Assembly: GCF_000429325.1 (NCBI RefSeq)
Contig: NZ_AUBQ01000003.1
Span: 1-64,000, forward strand
DNA: 64,000 bases
From: Fundidesulfovibrio putealis DSM 16056
Lineage (GTDB): Bacteria > Desulfobacterota > Desulfovibrionia > Desulfovibrionales > Desulfovibrionaceae
Direction of reading: 5' to 3'
Shown: piece after piece, positions 56,163-64,000 of the stretch
How positions within the stretch are numbered: the stretch's first letter is position 1
How the letters are laid out: each line of letters starts with the position of its first letter
Notes under the pieces: generated by a model
What the model was told of the DNA's origin: nothing
The model's input: the letters and a program-made list of their open reading frames with translations, nothing else
Database searches by the model: none
Program-made: the position numbers and the translations under genes

Positions 56163-56194
56163 AAAATCCCCGCCAAATTGTCGGCGGGGATTTT
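56163..56194 (-). terminator. Terminator after the acyltransferase gene
   Basis: AAAATCCCCGCC and GGCGGGGATTTT form a perfect 12-bp stem around an 8-nt loop, followed on the minus strand by TTCTTTTG. It lies 24 bp beyond the stop. Confidence 0.9.
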
Positions 56195-56218
56195 GGGGTT
56201 TGTTTACGAAAACGTTAA

Positions 56219-58036
56219 TCAGGCGCTGCGCTTGAAACCACCAAGCTGATATTCCAGGAAACCGGCCAGGCCGTCCTTGCCCAGGTAGCGCTCCAGCTGC
56301 TTGCGGTCGGTCTCCAGAAGATCCACCACGATGAGCCCGTCCAGGGCGTCGCTGAAGTCCCGGTCCACGTTGAAGGCCAGCAGCTTGCCGCCGAGCTTCA
56401 GGTACTGGCGCAGGAGCACAGGGATGCCCTTGCGGTCCTTTTCCATGGAGCTCACCAGTTCGGACAGGCTCTCCACGTCCGCCACCAGGGCCTTGGCCGC
56501 CTTCTTTAGCCAGGACTTGGCGCGCATGGGCGTGCGGGGCTTCACCAGCCGGGAGAGGTCAGGCATCTGCGGGCGCGACTCGAAGTACCCGGCGATCAGC
56601 TGGCGCGACGCCGCCTGATACTCGTTGGTGATGCTCACCGGTCCGAAGAGCGTCCGGTATTTGGGCTCGCGGGCCACCACCGTGCCGATGCCCCTCCACA
56701 GGAGCAGGAGCGCGTTGTAGCTCTTCTGGTATTCGGGGCGCACGAAGGAGCGGCCCATCTCCAGCGACGGCCCGAGCAGGTGCATGAAGCCGGGCTTGAG
56801 CTTGAACAGCGTGGAGATGTACAACCCCTGGCGACCCTTGGCGGCCAGTATCTCGTCCGTGCGGCCCAGGCGGTAGGCTCCCACCACTTCGCGGGCGCGC
56901 GCGTTCCAGATGAACACGTGGCTGTAGTGCGCGTCGAAGGAGTCCAGGTCGCAGGATTTGCCCGTGCCTTCGCCCACCTTGCGGAAGGTGGTTTCACGGA
57001 GCCTGCCGATCTCCTTGAGTACGAGCGGGATCTCATGGGCCTTGGCCTCGTAGACCACCTGCTCGCCGTTGGTCAGCAGTTTGCGTTCTTCGGGCAGGCG
57101 CTCGATCTCGGCGGCCATGAGGTCGGGGTCCTGCGGCGCGATGAGCGCCTCCTGCCGGACAATGGACCGGACCGGGAAGCGCTTGAAGACAGGCTTCTTC
57201 TCGCCGCCGCCCAGCACCTCGGTGCGCAGGCGCAGGTACTCGGCGGCCCTGGTGTCGTTCATGTCCGCGATCTTTGCGTGGAGGATGGGCTGGCCGATGC
57301 GTACCTGCACGTCCTTTTCGGCCTTGTTCACGAACTCGCGCCCCAGCAGCATCGTCCGAAGCCTGGGGTGCACCATGCCGGCCAGGTGGAACATGGCCCC
57401 GTTGGCCCCGGAGAAGTGCACCGGAACCACTGTGGCCTCGCAGGACTTTATGATGCGCGCGATGGACGGGCTCCAGCGTGGCTCGGCCACCCGGCGTTCG
57501 CTCATGCTGAAGTGGGCCACCTCGCCCGCCGGGAACACGCCCAGGCAGCCGCCGCCGCGCAGCCAGGAGATGCTGTCGCGCATGGGGGCGATGTTTCGCG
57601 CCTGGGACTTGCCGGTGCCGAACGGGTCCACCAGGATGAACAGCTCCCGGAGCTCCTCGATGCGGCCCAGCAGGTAGTTGGCCATAATCTTCACGTCGGG
57701 GCGCACTTTCAGCAGCATGTCCGCCAGCAGAAGCCCCTCCATGCCGCCGAAGGGATGGTTGGCGGCCATCACCACGGGGCCGTCTGCGGGAATATGTGCC
57801 AGATCCTCGGCGGACACCGAGCAGGTGAAGCCGAAGGCGGACATCAGCCCGCGCAGGAAGTCCACGCCCACGGCGCCCTGCGGGATGGTCTGGAAACGGT
57901 TGGAGATGGCGTCCAGGGCCAGGACCTTGCCAAGCGGCTTGCCCACGGCTTTCAGGACGGTGCGCGCCAGGGGATTCCTCACGGCGCTGGACAGGGAGAA
58001 GGCGTCGGCCCGTCGGGCCGGATTCTGTTGATTCAT
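56219..58036 (-). CDS. Two-domain acyltransferase, OlsF-like (PlsC-type plus GNAT)
   Basis: A 605-residue protein. The N-terminal part has a PlsC-type acyltransferase motif VVMAANHPFGGMEGLLLADM (NHxxGG in place of NHxSxxD) and GCLGVFPAGEVAHFSM. The C-terminal part (350-590) is a GNAT/hemolysin-like acyltransferase (HVFIWNARAREVVGAYRLGR, SLEMGRSFVRPEYQKSYNAL). This pairing matches OlsF, which makes ornithine lipids by N- and O-acylation. ATG 58036 has AGGAGGCCAGCC upstream, which decides the start over an open frame to 58144. Confidence 0.85.
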   Translation of the reverse strand: MNQQNPARRADAFSLSSAVRNPLARTVLKAVGKPLGKVLALDAISNRFQTIPQGAVGVDFLRGLMSAFGFTCSVSAEDLAHIPADGPVVMAANHPFGGMEGLLLADMLLKVRPDVKIMANYLLGRIEELRELFILVDPFGTGKSQARNIAPMRDSISWLRGGGCLGVFPAGEVAHFSMSERRVAEPRWSPSIARIIKSCEATVVPVHFSGANGAMFHLAGMVHPRLRTMLLGREFVNKAEKDVQVRIGQPILHAKIADMNDTRAAEYLRLRTEVLGGGEKKPVFKRFPVRSIVRQEALIAPQDPDLMAAEIERLPEERKLLTNGEQVVYEAKAHEIPLVLKEIGRLRETTFRKVGEGTGKSCDLDSFDAHYSHVFIWNARAREVVGAYRLGRTDEILAAKGRQGLYISTLFKLKPGFMHLLGPSLEMGRSFVRPEYQKSYNALLLLWRGIGTVVAREPKYRTLFGPVSITNEYQAASRQLIAGYFESRPQMPDLSRLVKPRTPMRAKSWLKKAAKALVADVESLSELVSSMEKDRKGIPVLLRQYLKLGGKLLAFNVDRDFSDALDGLIVVDLLETDRKQLERYLGKDGLAGFLEYQLGGFKRSA

Positions 58037-58208
58037 GGCTGGCCTCCTATTGATGTGGAGAACGTTGGTCATGACTACCCGCATCGTGTTGCGGGGCCGT
58101 GAAGCTTTCGTGACCCTTCCCGCAACATTGCCCTGTCCTGCCACCAGACGGTTGACTCGAAGCTCCGCAAGGCTCTACGTATCGGCAACCCCCAGAAAGG
58201 AAGTGCCC

Positions 58209-58835
58209 GTGTCACACGCCAAGCTCTATTCCATCGCCGCCATCGCCAAGATTCTGGACCTGCCGGAATCCACCCTGCACTACTGGAAGAACCGCTTCGA
58301 CCAGTTCCTGCCCGCCGCCGGGGAGGGACGCCACAAGCGTTTCCAGGCCGAGGCCCTGGAGGTGTTCCGGGCCATCCATGAACTTCTGGAATCCGGGCTT
58401 CAGGTGTCGGACGCCAAGGCGGAGTTGTCGCGCCGCATGCACGCCGAGGGCGGGCTCGGAGCCTCCGTCATAACGCCCGTCCCCGTGCAGCAGGCAAGCT
58501 CTGGCGGCGGGCTGAACGGCGAGGAGCTGGCCATGCGCATCGGCGCGGCCATGGCCGAGGCCATCGGGCAGCGGTTGCAGGGGATACTGGGCAGTGCGGG
58601 ATTTCCCGGCGGGGCTGGAGCGACGGGCATGATGCTGCCCGCCGAGACGGTGGGGAACCTGACCAACGGGCTGGCTCAGGCCCAGGAAGAGATCGAGGCC
58701 ATGCGCCGTACCAATGAAGACCTGGCAGGCAAGCTCAAGGTGCTGGAGGCGGAGCTGATCCGCTTGCGGAAAGACGGGCGCGAGATGGAGAAGCACCTGC
58801 TGGGAAAGATCAAGGGCGCTGCGGGCGGCAAGTAG
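58209..58835 (+). CDS. MerR-type regulator
   Basis: A 208-residue protein. The N-terminal HTH reads YSIAAIAKILDLPESTLHYW then RFDQFLPAAGEGRHKRFQAE, a MerR winged helix. The C-terminal part is a Gly-rich linker and a coiled coil (EEIEAMRRTNEDLAGKLKVL) rather than a metal-binding loop, so the signal is unknown. The GTG at 58209 is used because AAGGAAG precedes it. It is divergent from the acyltransferase gene, 173 bp away, which makes that gene a possible target. Confidence 0.82.
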   Translation: MSHAKLYSIAAIAKILDLPESTLHYWKNRFDQFLPAAGEGRHKRFQAEALEVFRAIHELLESGLQVSDAKAELSRRMHAEGGLGASVITPVPVQQASSGGGLNGEELAMRIGAAMAEAIGQRLQGILGSAGFPGGAGATGMMLPAETVGNLTNGLAQAQEEIEAMRRTNEDLAGKLKVLEAELIRLRKDGREMEKHLLGKIKGAAGGK

Positions 58836-58862
58836 CGCCGGAAGCGCCCGCATCACGGCCCG

Positions 58863-59660
58863 TCAATACAGCTTGCGATACTGCCCCTTGATGAGCGCCT
58901 CATACTGCTTCGCCGAAGCGGTGCATTCCCTCGCCTTGGCTTCCACCATGCCCTTGGATTCGAGCGCCTGCGGGGTCGCAGGCCTCCCCGCGTAGGAGGA
59001 TTCGAAGTCCCGGACCATCTCGCGCGCCTTCTGGCAGTCCGCGTTGATCTTGTGGATCAGGGCGTCCGTCTCCTTGGCCTGCCGAGGATCCTTGAATACC
59101 AGCCCCTGATAGTACAGGTCGAAGTTGGGAGCCTTTTCGTCCACCACGTAGCCGCCCGTGGTCTCCAGGGCCACGTGCACCCCCGGCTGAAGCTCCACCA
59201 CCACCCAGGCGTGGTTGTAGGTCTGCATGGCCTTGTCGACGGCCAGCCCGGCGGTGTCCACCTTGGGGTTTCCGGCCACCACCTTGGGGATGAAGTTCCT
59301 GGTCTTCAGGATATTGGCCATCTCCAGGGACATATCGATGCACACGAAATAATCCAGCGTGGAGTAGGAGTGGGTGCGCTTGTACTCGGCCACGATCTTC
59401 TGGAGTTCCGCGTAGCCCGGATTGTTGCGGGCGGCGGCGAGCATGGCCTGCACCACTGCCTGGCGCCCGCCGGTGGCGGGCGGCGCCTGGAGTCCGGTCA
59501 TCTCCGTCACGGCCGTGCCGGGTTTCTCCACCTTGCGGTCGGACATGTGGACCACGCCCTTCTCGTCCTTCCAGGTGTAGACCTCGGCCCAGCTGGGGCC
59601 GGCCGCCAGGAGCGGCGCGAGAACACACGCCGCGACTGCGGCCATCAGGATACTGCGCAT
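58863..59660 (-). CDS. Exported DUF4124/transglutaminase-like protein
   Basis: A 265-residue secreted protein: a signal peptide (AAVAACVLAPLLAAGPSWA), then a DUF4124 segment (EVYTWKDEKGVVHMSDRKVE) and a papain/transglutaminase-like region: Cys in DYFVCIDMSLEMANILK, His in YNHAWVVVEL, and an acidic residue in VALETTGGYVV. The Cys-His-Glu/Asp triad would make a periplasmic cysteine protease or cross-linking enzyme. Activity not shown. Convergent with the MerR gene. Confidence 0.72.
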   Translation of the reverse strand: MRSILMAAVAACVLAPLLAAGPSWAEVYTWKDEKGVVHMSDRKVEKPGTAVTEMTGLQAPPATGGRQAVVQAMLAAARNNPGYAELQKIVAEYKRTHSYSTLDYFVCIDMSLEMANILKTRNFIPKVVAGNPKVDTAGLAVDKAMQTYNHAWVVVELQPGVHVALETTGGYVVDEKAPNFDLYYQGLVFKDPRQAKETDALIHKINADCQKAREMVRDFESSYAGRPATPQALESKGMVEAKARECTASAKQYEALIKGQYRKLY

Positions 59661-59924
59661 GCGTTACGACCGGATGAGTTGAAGGTGGATGAACAGCGCC
59701 GTTGCAATGGCCCGCGAAAAGCCGCCCGCCATGACAAACGCGCCATGGAGAGAAATACAAACCTGATTACCGGCGTTATCCCTGATGAACATGGCCACGT
59801 CTTTCAGGGACTCCGCACTCGTTTCGCGTCCTTGAAAAACATGACCATGTCTTTCAAGGGTAAAAAGTATACTGTCAGATTCTTATCCTCCAAATACATG
59901 CCCATGTATTTGGAGGACTCCACA
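59661..59924. repeat. Three hairpins with a fixed CATG centre
   Basis: Three 30-bp dyads lie at 59780-59809, 59830-59859 and 59887-59916. Centres read ACATGGCCACGT, ACATGACCATGT and ACATGCCCATGT. Arms differ but pair: CCCTGA/TCAGGG, CCTTGAAA/TTTCAAGG and CCTCCAAAT/ATTTGGAGG. GACTCCRCACT follows the first and third. No gene lies in the 264 bp. Confidence 0.75.
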
Positions 59925-60275
59925 CTACGGCGAAGCGGTGATGGCCGTGCCTACGGTCACGAAGCTCTGGTTGCCTGAGGTGATGGCCATGGGGCCGCGC
60001 GCCAGGATGGTCTGCTCGTAGGAGTTGAGCGTCTCGCCGTTGCGGAACCGCTTCTCCACGTACTGGAAGTAGGCCGCCGTGACGATCTGGGTGCTCAGGT
60101 TCACGTAGGCCTGGATGCCGTTGTACTGGTTCTGCTGCTCAGGGGTCATGCCCGCGTAGATCAGCGCTTCCAGCCCCGTGTACGGGGACACTGTGGTGGT
60201 CGTGGACGACGTCTGGGCAAGGGCGCTGCCCGCCATGGCAACCACGACAACGAAAGCCAACAGACACTTCATCAT
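59925..60275 (-). CDS. Small exported protein, unknown
   Basis: A 116-residue protein with a clear signal peptide (MMKCLLAFVVVVAMAGSALA, cleavage after ALA). The mature chain is short and helical (YTGLEALIYAGMTPEQQNQY, FRNGETLNSYEQTILARGP). It starts at ATG 60275 behind AGGAGGAATCGCC. I do not recognise a family; a small periplasmic or secreted protein. Confidence 0.75.
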   Translation of the reverse strand: MMKCLLAFVVVVAMAGSALAQTSSTTTTVSPYTGLEALIYAGMTPEQQNQYNGIQAYVNLSTQIVTAAYFQYVEKRFRNGETLNSYEQTILARGPMAITSGNQSFVTVGTAITASP

Positions 60276-60340
60276 GGCGATTCCTCCTGGTTTGACACAG
60301 TCATAACAGGAATCGGTAGGGAGGCAAGAGAACTTAAGCC

Positions 60341-61822
60341 CTATCCCTTGTCCGCGAAGCGCTCGATGCGCTGCTTGTAGGCCTTCACGCCTTCGGCGAT
60401 GCCCCTGGCGAGGCCTTCCAGATACTTGGGGTCCTTGAGCTTCGCGCCTTCCGCCGGGTTGGTGATGTAGCCGATCTCCACCAGGATGGCGGGCATCTTC
60501 GCGCCCAGGAGCACGTAGAACGGGGCCTCGTGCACGCCCCGGTCGCGCAGGTCCAGGCTCCTGCGGGCCTGGGAAAGCGTGGCTGAATGGGCAGATTTCG
60601 CGAACTCCCGCGACTCCGAGAGCTTGGAGGCGTGCATCAGCTCGTCCAGGATTTTCTGCATGTCCGAGATGCGCCGGGGGTCCACGGAGTTTTCGCGCGC
60701 GGCCACGCGCACCTCGTCCGGAGTGGAGGCCAGATTGAGGGAATAGGTCTCCACGCCCGAGGATTTGGGGTCGCCGTGGGCGTTGCAGTGCACGGACACG
60801 AACAGGTCGGCCTTCTGGGCGTTGGCCATGGCCGTGCGGACCTCCAGCGGGACATACTTGTCCGTGGTGCGGGTGTAGAGCACCTCGAAGCCCATTTGCT
60901 CCAGCTGCTTGCCCAGGAGCTTGGCAACCTGGAGGTTCACGTTCTTCTCCCACAGGCCGCCCACGCCGCGCGCCCCGGAATCTCGCCCGCCGTGGCCCGC
61001 GTCCACCATAACCGTGCGCACGGTAAGTCCCAGCTGCTCCACCAGCTGTCTGGCCATCCTCTTGCGGCTTGCGGTGGCCAGATTGACGCCGGGAAGGCCG
61101 GGCTTGTCGTCCGGCTGCACTGACGCGGCCTCTGCGGACCTGCCCTTTTTCCCCGGTTTGCCAGCTGCCGGTTTGGACGCTCCGGGCTTGGACGCTGCGC
61201 CAGCGTCCTTTTTGGACGCCTCGCCCTGCACGTCCACAATGACCCGGTAGGGATTCTCCAGCACGAACACCTGCTGGGTCTTGAGGTTCTCCACCTCCAC
61301 CACCATCCGCAGCACGCCCGGCTTGAAGGGGCTGAGGCGCACTTTGCGGGCCACGTCGCCGCGCACGTCGAAGCGTCCGGGAACGCCGCGCCGGACCACG
61401 GCGTCGTCCAGGTCCACATAGAGGCGGCGCACGCCCGGTTCCTTGGGGTCGGGAGGCAGGACCTGCCAGTGGTGGCGGGCCTCGTCCGAGAGCACCAGCA
61501 CGATGCGCGAATAGTCGCGCCCGGAATACACCTGAACGTCCGTGACCACGGCCGGTTTGGGGGCTTTGGCCTCCTGCTTCTTGGGAGGCTTGGCCTGCTG
61601 AGTGGATGCCTTGGGCTCAGCCTGTTTGGCGGGCGCGGCGGCTTTCTCGCCGCCGGACTTCTTCCCGCCGGACTTGCCCGCGACCGACTTGGCATCCTTG
61701 GCTCCAGCCTGGGCAATGGTTTTCTTGGCGGAAACGGAAGCCGGGGCCTTCCCCGCTTCGGCAGCGAGACAGACCCCGGCCCACAAGACCAGAAACACGA
61801 CAGCGACTATCCTCAAATGCAC
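60341..61822 (-). CDS. N-acetylmuramoyl-L-alanine amidase, AmiC type
   Basis: A 493-residue exported cell-wall enzyme: signal peptide (RIVAVVFLVLWAGVCLAAEA), Lys/Ala/Pro-rich linker to residue 90, an AMIN domain (TDVQVYSGRDYSRIVLVLSD, at 93-200), a second linker and an Amidase_3 domain from 265: VMVDAGHGGRDSGARGVG with the first zinc His, LWEKNVNLQVAKLLGKQLE, FVSVHCNAHGDPKSSGVET and AILVEIGYITNPAEGAKLK with the catalytic Glu. It cuts peptide stems from peptidoglycan at division. A GTG start at 61822 lies 7 bp after the glmS stop, so it is cotranscribed with glmS. Confidence 0.9.
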   Translation of the reverse strand: MHLRIVAVVFLVLWAGVCLAAEAGKAPASVSAKKTIAQAGAKDAKSVAGKSGGKKSGGEKAAAPAKQAEPKASTQQAKPPKKQEAKAPKPAVVTDVQVYSGRDYSRIVLVLSDEARHHWQVLPPDPKEPGVRRLYVDLDDAVVRRGVPGRFDVRGDVARKVRLSPFKPGVLRMVVEVENLKTQQVFVLENPYRVIVDVQGEASKKDAGAASKPGASKPAAGKPGKKGRSAEAASVQPDDKPGLPGVNLATASRKRMARQLVEQLGLTVRTVMVDAGHGGRDSGARGVGGLWEKNVNLQVAKLLGKQLEQMGFEVLYTRTTDKYVPLEVRTAMANAQKADLFVSVHCNAHGDPKSSGVETYSLNLASTPDEVRVAARENSVDPRRISDMQKILDELMHASKLSESREFAKSAHSATLSQARRSLDLRDRGVHEAPFYVLLGAKMPAILVEIGYITNPAEGAKLKDPKYLEGLARGIAEGVKAYKQRIERFADKG

Positions 61823-61828
61823 GCCCGG

Positions 61829-63652
61829 CTACTCCACGGTGACGGACTTGGCCAGGTTTCGCGGCTGGTCCACGTCCTTGCCCAGGTAGTCCGCCATTTC
61901 GTAGGCGAACAGCTGAAGCGCGGGCAGCAGCATGAAGGTGTTCATGGGGCCCCACACCTCGGGCACCTCCCAGGCGTGGTCCACGTGCAGGTCCGCGCCC
62001 GCGCGGGTCAGGGCGATGACCTTGCCGCCGCGCGCCTGCACCTCTTCCAGGTTGGACTTCACCTTGGGGTAAAGCTCGTCGCAGGGGGCCAGGGCGAAGG
62101 TGGGGAATTTGGGATCGATCAGCGCGATGGGGCCGTGCTTCATCTCGCCCGAGGCGTAGCCCTCGGCGTGGATGTAGCTGATTTCCTTGAGCTTGAGCGC
62201 GCCCTCCAGGGCCAGGGGGAAGCAGGCTCCGCGTCCCAGGTACAGGAAACTCCGGGCCTCAGAATAGGCGCGGGCCAGCTCGGCGGCGCGTGAACGCATG
62301 CGCGGCAGCTCCGAGGCCAGGATGTCCGGCAGGTGCGTGAGCGCCTTCAGGCAGTTGGCGCGCACGTCCGGGGGCAGCACGCCCTTTTCCTGTCCCCAGT
62401 GCAGCGCCAGGAGCGTCAGAAGCGTCAGCTGGGAGCACATGGCCTTGGTGGAGGCCACGGACATCTCCGGCCCTGCCTGGGTGTAGATGACGTGGTCGGA
62501 CTCGCGCGAGACCGTGGACCCGACCACGTTGCACAGCCCGATGACCGTGGCTCCGCGCTCGCGCGCAAGGCGCATCCCGGCCAGGGTGTCGGCGGTCTCG
62601 CCGGACTGGGAGATAGCCAGCACGGTGTCGCCGGGGCCCATGATGGGGTCGCGGTAGCGGAATTCGGAGGCGATCTCCACGCGGGTGGGGATCTTGGCCC
62701 AGGTCTCCAGCAGGTACATGCCCCACAGCCCGGCGTGGTAGCTGGTGCCGCAGGCCACGATGGTCAGGCGTTCGGGAACGGGAACACCGGCCAGCTCCGT
62801 CAGGTTGGCCTTGCCGGACTTGTGGTCGACGCGTCCGGTGAGGCAGTCGGTGATCACGCGGGGCTGCTCGAAGATCTCTTTCAGCATGAAGTGCTTGTAG
62901 CCGCCCTTCTGGGCGGCCTGCACGTCCCAGGCGATGTGCTGCGGCGTCTTGGCAACGGGCTCCAGGGTGGCGGCGTCCATCACCTGCCAGGAGTTGGCGT
63001 CGATGCGCACCATCTCGCCGTCTTCCAGGAAGACCACCTCGCGGGTGTAGGGCAGGAAGGCCGGGATGTCCGAGGCCACGAAGTTCTCGCCAACGCCAAC
63101 GCCCATCACCAGGGGCGAGGACTTGCGCGCCGCGTAGATGATGCCCGGATGATCGAGCGACACCACGCACACGGCGTAGGAGCCGTCCACGCGCGACAGG
63201 GCCTTGGACATGGCCTGGTCGAGCTTTTTGGTCTCGGCCAGGTACAGGCCCACCAGCTGGGCCAGCACTTCGGTGTCGGTCTCGGAGGTGAAGGCGATGC
63301 CCTTGGCTTTGAGTTCCTCGCGCAGCTCCTGGTAGTTCTCGATGATGCCGTTGTGCACCAGGGCGATCTTGCCGGAGGCGTCGCGGTGGGGGTGGGCGTT
63401 GCGCTCCACGGGCAGGCCGTGGGTGGCCCAGCGGGTGTGGCCCATGCCGGAGGTGGCGGTATGGGTCGGCGACTCGGCCAGCTTGTTCTCCAGGTTGACC
63501 AGCTTGCCCTCGGCGCGCACCACGGTCAGCTCGCGGTGCTGGATGTAGGCGACCCCAGCGGAGTCGTAGCCCCTGTACTCAAGACGCCTGAGGCCCTCGA
63601 TGATCACGGGGACGGCGGGGCGGTGGCCGCTATAACCGATTATGCCGCACAT
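61829..63652 (-). CDS. glmS: Glutamine-fructose-6-phosphate aminotransferase
   Basis: A 607-residue enzyme that makes glucosamine-6-phosphate for wall and outer-membrane synthesis. The nucleophile is Cys 1 of the mature protein (MCGIIGYSGHRPAVPVIIEG), the glutaminase domain has SGMGHTRWATHGLPVERNAH, and the two SIS domains read TIVACGTSYHAGLWGMYLLE and FLYLGRGACFPLALEGALKL; the C-terminus DQPRNLAKSVTVE is diagnostic. ATG 63652 has AGAGGATCTTCC upstream. Pairs functionally with the amidase gene after it. Confidence 0.97.
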   Translation of the reverse strand: MCGIIGYSGHRPAVPVIIEGLRRLEYRGYDSAGVAYIQHRELTVVRAEGKLVNLENKLAESPTHTATSGMGHTRWATHGLPVERNAHPHRDASGKIALVHNGIIENYQELREELKAKGIAFTSETDTEVLAQLVGLYLAETKKLDQAMSKALSRVDGSYAVCVVSLDHPGIIYAARKSSPLVMGVGVGENFVASDIPAFLPYTREVVFLEDGEMVRIDANSWQVMDAATLEPVAKTPQHIAWDVQAAQKGGYKHFMLKEIFEQPRVITDCLTGRVDHKSGKANLTELAGVPVPERLTIVACGTSYHAGLWGMYLLETWAKIPTRVEIASEFRYRDPIMGPGDTVLAISQSGETADTLAGMRLARERGATVIGLCNVVGSTVSRESDHVIYTQAGPEMSVASTKAMCSQLTLLTLLALHWGQEKGVLPPDVRANCLKALTHLPDILASELPRMRSRAAELARAYSEARSFLYLGRGACFPLALEGALKLKEISYIHAEGYASGEMKHGPIALIDPKFPTFALAPCDELYPKVKSNLEEVQARGGKVIALTRAGADLHVDHAWEVPEVWGPMNTFMLLPALQLFAYEMADYLGKDVDQPRNLAKSVTVE

Positions 63653-63738
63653 GGAAGATCCTCTTTTTCGATTGTTGTCAAAAAACGGCTGTGGTCAGTT
63701 TGCGGAAAGCCGGGCGTCTGTCAAGCCGCGCCAGCCGC

Positions 63739-63999
63739 TCAGACCCCGTCGTTCATGCAGGTGGCCTTCACCCGCCGCGAGAACGTCAGGTAGATGATGC
63801 ACGCCGAGGACACCACGAACACCGGCAGGGCGTTGGCGATCATGGCCATCTCGGCCATCTGGAGCACCTCGGGGGTGTAGTTCAGGAACTGGGCGGCCAC
63901 GTATTCCACCACGCAGGCAAGCGGCGCGGACATCCAGGCCAGCTTGGCGAACATCAGCGCGCCTTTCTTGCGGCGGTACAGGCTAAGGCCCGCCCAGAA
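63739..63999 (-). CDS. Membrane protein, DUF2569-like (C-terminal part)
   Basis: The minus frame is open to the window edge and ends at 63739. Visible residues include YRRKKGALMFAKLAWMSAPL, MIANALPVFVVSSACIIYLT and a C-terminal FSRRVKATCMNDGV. The last helix followed by SxRVKxT recalls the end of DUF2569 proteins. The ATG at 63954 is internal to the frame, so the gene starts outside the window. Function unknown. Confidence 0.55.
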   Translation of the reverse strand, partial: FWAGLSLYRRKKGALMFAKLAWMSAPLACVVEYVAAQFLNYTPEVLQMAEMAMIANALPVFVVSSACIIYLTFSRRVKATCMNDGV

Positions 64000-64000
64000 G

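Noticed and set aside
60276-60953. Upstream extension of the small exported protein to 342 residues
   Set aside because: The extension overlaps the amidase in another frame. The ATG at 60275 has a strong ribosome binding site and begins a signal peptide.
61829-63660. glmS ribozyme upstream of glmS
   Set aside because: Only about 85 bp separate glmS from the next gene, and no ribozyme-like pairing is seen. The ribozyme is a Gram-positive feature.
1-64000. CRISPR array, tRNA or rRNA genes
   Set aside because: I saw no regularly spaced repeat-spacer series, no cloverleaf with a conserved T-loop and no rRNA sequence. The 118-bp tandem repeat has no unique spacers.

Overview
The window joins two very different kinds of DNA. 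Bases 1 to about 21,050 are AT-rich and carry a prophage with nearly every gene on the minus strand. Bases from about 21,050 to 64,000 are GC-rich with a strong G/C third-position bias and carry ordinary chromosomal genes. Gene content (nifA-like activator next to an ornithine-lipid-type acyltransferase, PreP-type M16 protease, two GGDEF proteins, UbiA/UbiE pair, glgB and malQ, His/Cys-rich peroxiredoxin) suggests a GC-rich Desulfovibrionales-like deltaproteobacterium. That assignment is an inference from gene types and style, not from a marker gene.

Prophage (346 to about 20,910). Reading leftward from the right edge: tyrosine integrase, small HTH/excisionase-like protein, Rz/Rz1 spanin pair, small terminase, an unknown protein, large terminase, portal, small protein, scaffold, SU10-type major capsid protein, small protein, head-tail adaptor, nozzle/needle-type tail protein, three large internal virion (ejection) proteins, one with a murein-hydrolase domain, then tail collar and tail fibre genes. 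This is a short-tailed (podovirus) virion programme. No replication, repressor or endolysin genes lie in the window; they may be to the left or lost. The last fibre gene is a chimera (AT-rich 5' part, GC-rich 3' part) and is cut by an IS21-family element whose istB end occupies bases 1-345. A short sequence, SATAAATA on the coding strand, recurs in six intergenic gaps, twice directly after a terminator, and may be a phage late promoter.

Scar region (about 21,050-25,250). GC-rich remnants of a second phage: a portal C-terminus that parallels the portal C-terminus of the AT-rich phage, two small coupled genes, and a frameshifted virion-type gene ending in a zincin-like (DUF4157-like) domain. 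A second, orphan copy of its linker lies 2.2 kb away. Between the copies are a small AT-rich lipoprotein gene and an amber-interrupted secreted-protein gene, an arrangement like toxin/immunity cassettes.

Chromosome (25,300-64,000). Glycogen/maltodextrin genes (glgB, malQ) are interleaved with an EF-hand lipoprotein, DUF429, a YkgJ-type cysteine cluster and a ferritin-like-GGDEF fusion. A redox/stress block follows (OsmC, AhpD-like protein with its TetR repressor and matching operators, rhodanese-YceI, peroxiredoxin with a Fur/PerR-type box), then envelope proteins (LysM lipoprotein, VWA-OmpA), an M16C protease, a geranylgeranyl-reductase-like flavoprotein, HAD, methyltransferases, a response regulator-GGDEF, sppA-rpsA, a CNNM/CorC protein, a UbiA-UbiE quinone pair, a cytochrome b5-DUF2231 membrane protein, nifA-like activator, acyltransferase, MerR, a transglutaminase-like protein, amidase and glmS.

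The intergenic DNA of the chromosomal part holds several families of hairpin repeats whose arms change together while a core stays fixed. The most striking is a composite element at 52,074-52,269 and 53,886-54,138, directly after two stop codons.
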